From NCBI RefSeq assembly GCF_002018875.1, contig NZ_MVOL01000024.1, positions 1 to 55,127 on the forward strand: a stretch of DNA of 55,127 bases, read 5' to 3'. The notes beneath the pieces were generated by a model. The model saw only the letters and a list, made by a program, of their open reading frames with translations, searched no databases and was not told the DNA's origin. Below, one piece after another: positions 51,606 to 55,127 of this stretch. The stretch's first letter is position 1. Each line of letters begins with the position of its first letter. The DNA is from Pseudomonas sp. MF4836. GTDB lineage: Bacteria > Pseudomonadota > Gammaproteobacteria > Pseudomonadales > Pseudomonadaceae. The position numbers were made by a program, and so were the translations under genes.

Positions 51606-53099
51606 ATGAAACGTTATCTGTACCTGTGGCACCGTTGGTTGGGGATTGGCCTGTGCCTGCTGCTGGCGCTGTGGTTTTTCTCCGGGGTGGTGATGCTCTA
51701 TGTCGGTTACCCCAAACTCACCCCCGCCGAGCACCTGGCGCGGCTGCCGGCGTTGCAGGTCCAGGATTGCTGCGTCGACCTGGGCACAGCGTTGCTGGCG
51801 GCGCCGCACGAGCAGGCACCGAGCAGTATTCGCCTGAGCAGCGTGGCTGGCCGTCCGCATTACCTGTTGGGCTACCGCGCTGGTGAAAGTGTTGCGGTAG
51901 ATGCCCGCAGCGGGCAGCGGGTGTACTCGACCCTGGGTTCGTTGATGGCCAGTGCCGAGCAATTCGACCCGGCGCCGGCGGTGTACCTCGGTTCGGTATG
52001 GGAAGACGCCTGGAGCCACTCCCGAGCCCTGGACTCCGAGCGACCGCTGCACCGCATCCAGTTGCAGGACCGCGACGCCAGCCTGCTGTACCTCTCCGGG
52101 CAGACCGGCGCGGTGGTGCGCGTGGCCACCGGCAACGAACGCCTGTGGAATTGGGTCGGGGCTTGGCTGCACTGGCTGTATCCGCTGCGCGGCGGGGTGC
52201 TGGATGGCGCCTGGGGTTGGGTGGTGACCAGCCTGGCGTTCGCCGCCAGCCTGATGTGCCTCTCCGGGATGCTGGTCGGCGTGCTGCGCTGGCGTTTTAC
52301 CAAGCCTTATCGCAGCGGTTCGCGCACCCCCTATAAAGGCATCGCCCGTTGGCACCACCTGCTCGGCCTGGTGTTTGGCAGCCTGGCCTTGACCTGGGTC
52401 TTCAGCGGCTGGTTGTCGATGAACCCGTGGCGGGTGTTCGAGCATCCGCAAGCCTTGGCCAGCGCCGCCTATCAGGGTGGGCCCTTGATTGCTGAGGCGT
52501 TTGCCACAGACACTACCGAGGCCCTGGCGCGCTTCACGGCCGAGGGCTTTATCCCCCGGGAGATCGAGTGGCGGCGGATCGGCGGCCAGGGTTATCTACT
52601 GGCCCGCGATGGCACTGGCGCGGTGCGCCTGCTGGACGGCGACGGCCGCGTGCATCAAAGCCTGGAGCCCGAGGCCCTGGTCCGCGCCGCAGCGGCCATG
52701 TGGCCGGCCGGCACACCGCAAGTCGAAACCCTGCATGCCTACGATGCCTATTACTACGGTCGCGCCGAGCACAGCATGCTCGGCCACCTGGACAAACCCT
52801 TGCCGGCCCTGCGTTTGAGGTTCGACGACCCGGCCGCCACCTGGCTGCACCTGGACCCGCGCAGCGGTGCCTTGATCGAACAATTGGACGAGCGGCGCCG
52901 GGTCTATCGCTGGCTGTTCAACCTGCTGCACAGCTGGGATTGGCTGCCGCTGCTGGAGCGCCCGCCGCTGTGGCAAGGCTTGCTGATCACCCTGAGCGTC
53001 GGCGGTTCGTTACTCAGCCTGAGTGCCACCTGGCTCGGTTGGCGCCGATTGCGGCCGCGCAAGCCTTTGGCCAGGCGCCTGGCGGCGAAGCGAAAGTAA
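51606..53099 (+). CDS. PepSY-domain inner-membrane protein
   Basis: A 497-residue inner-membrane protein with about four transmembrane helices (near 9-31, 215-236, 258-278 and 462-482) and PepSY-associated regions with conserved W-H-R-W-L-G at the start and W-x-H-x-L-Y-P-L near 190. Such proteins, next to TonB-dependent siderophore receptors, are thought to reduce or process ferric-siderophores in the periplasm (FpvG/FoxB-like, heme-binding His pairs). H8 and H193-type pairs are seen. It starts 7 bases after the receptor, so the two are one operon. Confidence 0.88.
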   Translation: MKRYLYLWHRWLGIGLCLLLALWFFSGVVMLYVGYPKLTPAEHLARLPALQVQDCCVDLGTALLAAPHEQAPSSIRLSSVAGRPHYLLGYRAGESVAVDARSGQRVYSTLGSLMASAEQFDPAPAVYLGSVWEDAWSHSRALDSERPLHRIQLQDRDASLLYLSGQTGAVVRVATGNERLWNWVGAWLHWLYPLRGGVLDGAWGWVVTSLAFAASLMCLSGMLVGVLRWRFTKPYRSGSRTPYKGIARWHHLLGLVFGSLALTWVFSGWLSMNPWRVFEHPQALASAAYQGGPLIAEAFATDTTEALARFTAEGFIPREIEWRRIGGQGYLLARDGTGAVRLLDGDGRVHQSLEPEALVRAAAAMWPAGTPQVETLHAYDAYYYGRAEHSMLGHLDKPLPALRLRFDDPAATWLHLDPRSGALIEQLDERRRVYRWLFNLLHSWDWLPLLERPPLWQGLLITLSVGGSLLSLSATWLGWRRLRPRKPLARRLAAKRK

Positions 53100-53333
53100 G
53101 GGGCAGTGGGCTTGGACGAATGCTTCGCTGACCTGTGTCGACGGGGGAGCTGCATTTCCGCGTGGATAGTACGGTGCTTCATTCCGAATTGGGCGCAGTG
53201 AGTGAGGATATGCCGCGAAAGCCCCTTGAGTGCACAAACCGGGCTAAATGCTAGGTGGAAGGCTGAACCTGGGCATCTGAGATCCTCTTAATCTGGACAG
53301 TGCGCATGCCGTCAGCCTGGAGACGTCATTTTC

Positions 53334-54422
53334 CTATTCCTCAGCGCGATCACCGAATAAGAGCGCATCCATTGCAAATGGAACTGCCTTATAGCGTTTC
53401 CAAGCGTTGGATTTCGGGTTAGTGACTCGGTCCATACTGGCGCATTCCGGGCACCAGTGGCCCGCTCGAATGTTTGCATATTGGGCATGCCAACTATGGC
53501 CGCGGTGACACAACCAATGCAGTTTATCGATGACCCTGATGTACGAGGTCGACAAACATTGGCCTCCCCGAGCTTTGGCGCTGGCGTGTGCATCTTCAAT
53601 GGAGAGCCGCTTTTTGTCATAGGCACAGATAAGGCACCATCCACCACGTAGCATTCGCCGCCCGAGGGTTTCCCATTCGTGTCCTTTGGCACAGCGAAAG
53701 CGGTAGCGCGAACCGACGCCAAGGTACGCTTCGGCCAGGCATTGCCCACCGCGCTCAGCGGCCTTTTGTCGAAGGCGTTCCAGCCCATCCTGATGGCGAT
53801 ACCCCTCAACCTTGCGCAGGCGGGCACATTCGGGGCACCAGGTTCGACGCTTCACTTCATGACCCTGCGCCTCCCATTCATGCCCACGAGCGCAGCGGAA
53901 TCTATAGGGTTTATTCGCCTGGTAGCTCGTGTTCAGGCACACACCGCCGCGCTCGGCGGCTATCTGATGGAGTCGAGCCAGACTCTCAGCGCGTCTGCGG
54001 TCGTAGCCAGAGGCTTTGCCGCAATGGGGGCAGTCAATGCCGGATAGGGCGCGATTGCCCCGGCGGCTCCAGATATGCCCTTGTGCGCATTGGAATCTAT
54101 GGGCGGCATCCCAGCCGAGCCAGCGCGTTTCAAGGCATTTCACCCCGTTCCGATCTGCCAGCGTGCGCAACTGATTCATGTGCGCTTCAACAGCACACGT
54201 TGGACATTTCGCGTTCGATACTCGAGAAAATGTCTGAAGCGTTCTTAGGAACACATGCCCTCGATCACAGCGAAAGCGATACATGGCGTTCACCCCTTTC
54301 CACTGATGGTCAAGGCAATCGAGTCCGCTACGAACGGCAGCGGCGCGCAAGCCTGGATCACGATCGAGAACTGGGTGATTCGGTTGCGCAAGGGCGTTGT
54401 CGGGTTCGCGACTCTTGGTCAT
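53334..54422 (-). CDS. Five-repeat Cys/His (zinc-ribbon-like) protein following PAAR
   Basis: A 362-residue protein made of five tandem units of about 50-66 residues. Each has Cys, then Cys-x3-His, then Cys-x2-Cys: C36/C52/H56/C73/C76, C96/C112/H116/C131/C134, C162/C177/H181/C196/C199, C228/C244/H248/C263/C266 and C289/C305/H309/C324/C327. Consensus pieces are A-x-x-R-G-G-x-C-L, Y-R-F-R-C-x-x-G-H-x-W and W-C-P-E-C-A. It resembles the 'probable zinc-ribbon' (DUF4379/PF14311-like) repeats. It begins 38 bases after the PAAR gene and has lower GC than its neighbours. Effector, immunity or nucleic-acid-binding roles are all possible. Confidence 0.75.
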   Translation of the reverse strand: MTKSREPDNALAQPNHPVLDRDPGLRAAAVRSGLDCLDHQWKGVNAMYRFRCDRGHVFLRTLQTFSRVSNAKCPTCAVEAHMNQLRTLADRNGVKCLETRWLGWDAAHRFQCAQGHIWSRRGNRALSGIDCPHCGKASGYDRRRAESLARLHQIAAERGGVCLNTSYQANKPYRFRCARGHEWEAQGHEVKRRTWCPECARLRKVEGYRHQDGLERLRQKAAERGGQCLAEAYLGVGSRYRFRCAKGHEWETLGRRMLRGGWCLICAYDKKRLSIEDAHASAKARGGQCLSTSYIRVIDKLHWLCHRGHSWHAQYANIRAGHWCPECASMDRVTNPKSNAWKRYKAVPFAMDALLFGDRAEE

Positions 54423-54459
54423 GGCTGACCCGCTTTGCATGCACGAGGAACCATTTGTC

Positions 54460-54726
54460 CTACGCCTTTCGGTAATGCGCCGAACACGATGAGGAAACCT
54501 GGCAGCCACATGCGAGTTTGGCCGGCTCAAACACCACCGGGCGGCCGTTGTGAATGGCGGTTTCATCCCCACCGGAAACCAGGGGAAACACCCCCTTGTG
54601 CGTAGGGCATACCGCTTTGTCACCGAGCAGGCATTGGGGCTTACCGTTCACTGGGAACCCACTGGCTTCTATCATGACGCCGCCACCAGAGTGCTTGTCC
54701 CCGAGCCGAATGGCGCCTCTAGACAT
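54460..54726 (-). CDS. PAAR-domain protein (type VI secretion tip)
   Basis: An 88-residue protein whose length and start (M-S-R-G-A-I-R-L-G-D-K-H-S-G-G-G) fit a stand-alone PAAR tip protein, followed by G-F-P-V-N-G-K-P, C-P-T-H and G-G-D-E-T-A-I-H-N-G-R-P-V. The His and Cys residues (H12, C40, H42, C74 region) can bind the tip zinc. It would cap VgrG in the type VI spike and recruit cargo encoded nearby. AAGGAGCC precedes the ATG. The repeat protein follows directly. Confidence 0.9.
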   Translation of the reverse strand: MSRGAIRLGDKHSGGGVMIEASGFPVNGKPQCLLGDKAVCPTHKGVFPLVSGGDETAIHNGRPVVFEPAKLACGCQVSSSCSAHYRKA

Positions 54727-54804
54727 GAAAAGGCTCCTTCGTGGCGCAAATTATCGTCATGGACCACAAAGCGCTCCGGGTGATTTCAACAGGGTTTGCC
54801 ATGG

Positions 54805-55127
54805 TCAGAGCCCCTTGGGCAGGACCGCAGGGTCGCGGCGACGTACAGTTTCAAGGAAGCGCTCCAGCAACTCGTCGCGCTGGCCCTGGGAAGCCAGGAA
54901 CTCCGGGGTGCAGGTGATTTGCGCGTAGGGTGTCTGCATCAACGGATGGTCGATCTGTGTCGGGTTTGGCAAGCCGAGCAGATCGCGCAGACGAAGCACG
55001 GCCAGGATTTCAGTGGGATGAACGGCCAGTAGCGGTGTGGCGAACTCGAACTGTTCGGCGATGGTTTCGTGCTCGCGATAAGTGACCGCGATACGGTCTA
55101 CGTGGACATCGCAGGCCGTCAGTAGCG
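54805..55127 (-). CDS. Incomplete gene upstream of PAAR, unknown function
   Basis: The C-terminal 106 codons are present and the frame stays open to the window edge, so the start lies outside. The visible part is mainly helical (L-R-L-R-D-L-L-G-L-P-N-P-T, R-D-E-L-L-E-R-F-L-E-T-V) with no motif I can assign. It is on the same strand as PAAR with 78 bases between them, so it probably belongs to the same type VI accessory unit, for example as a chaperone, immunity or effector part. Confidence 0.6.
   Translation of the reverse strand, partial: LLTACDVHVDRIAVTYREHETIAEQFEFATPLLAVHPTEILAVLRLRDLLGLPNPTQIDHPLMQTPYAQITCTPEFLASQGQRDELLERFLETVRRRDPAVLPKGL

Noticed and set aside
53334..54422. Periodic repeats considered as a CRISPR or DNA-level tandem repeat
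   Set aside because: The periodicity is at protein level (Cys/His positions), DNA copies are diverged, and spacing varies between units.

Overview
The window is a stretch of chromosome from a Pseudomonas of the fluorescens/protegens/chlororaphis lineage. Evidence is the high GC content, the Pseudomonas-type gene neighbourhoods (guanidinobutyrase gbu locus in the order known from P. aeruginosa, YecA/YgfB protein next to recQ next to a MarR regulator, CvfB-type S1 protein, DUF6279 lipoprotein) and REP-like intergenic repeats. I see no rRNA, tRNA, CRISPR array, insertion sequence or prophage.

Layout. 1-8.4 kb: core and small genes (LysR regulator, azoreductase, EamA transporter, YbdG-type MscS channel, DEAD-box helicase, short hypotheticals, a DUF4291 protein, and a DUF3077-like gene with a long structured leader). 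9.1-13.0 kb: a tight three-gene operon of unknown function: an all-helical protein, a DUF6384-like membrane-anchored coiled-coil protein, and a coiled-coil protein with a Ser/Gly tail. 13.2-22.4 kb: AraC/GyrI regulator, DUF2513-like protein, DUF6279 lipoprotein, TorF-type porin, CvfB-type S1 protein, DUF2177 membrane protein, two transporters that overlap tail to tail, a LysR regulator, and an acyl-carrier-like protein without the carrier serine. 22.6-28.3 kb: the gbu catabolic locus (sodium/solute symporter, NCS1 transporter, NTF2-like protein, GbuA) divergent from its regulator gbuR, with a perfect 24-bp palindrome between them. 28.3-33 kb: DTW tRNA-modification protein, YbaN, YecA/YgfB protein, RecQ, MarR regulator.

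33-44.6 kb: a complete type II secretion operon, gspC to gspM, almost fully translationally coupled. It is headed by a cytochrome b561-like gene and preceded by a GbpA-type lytic polysaccharide monooxygenase (LPMO), its most likely secreted substrate. 44.8-53.1 kb: a BvgS/EvgS/RocS-type hybrid kinase with its NarL-type response regulator, divergent from a TonB-dependent receptor and a PepSY membrane protein. 53.3 kb to the end: the edge of an apparent type VI secretion accessory locus, with a PAAR protein, a protein made of five zinc-ribbon-like repeats directly downstream of it, and an incomplete gene.

The least explained parts are the 9.1-13.0 kb operon, the PAAR-linked Cys/His repeat protein, the LPMO/cytochrome/T2SS module, and the structured leader upstream of 8427. 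Family names come from recognising sequence motifs by eye; no database search was run.
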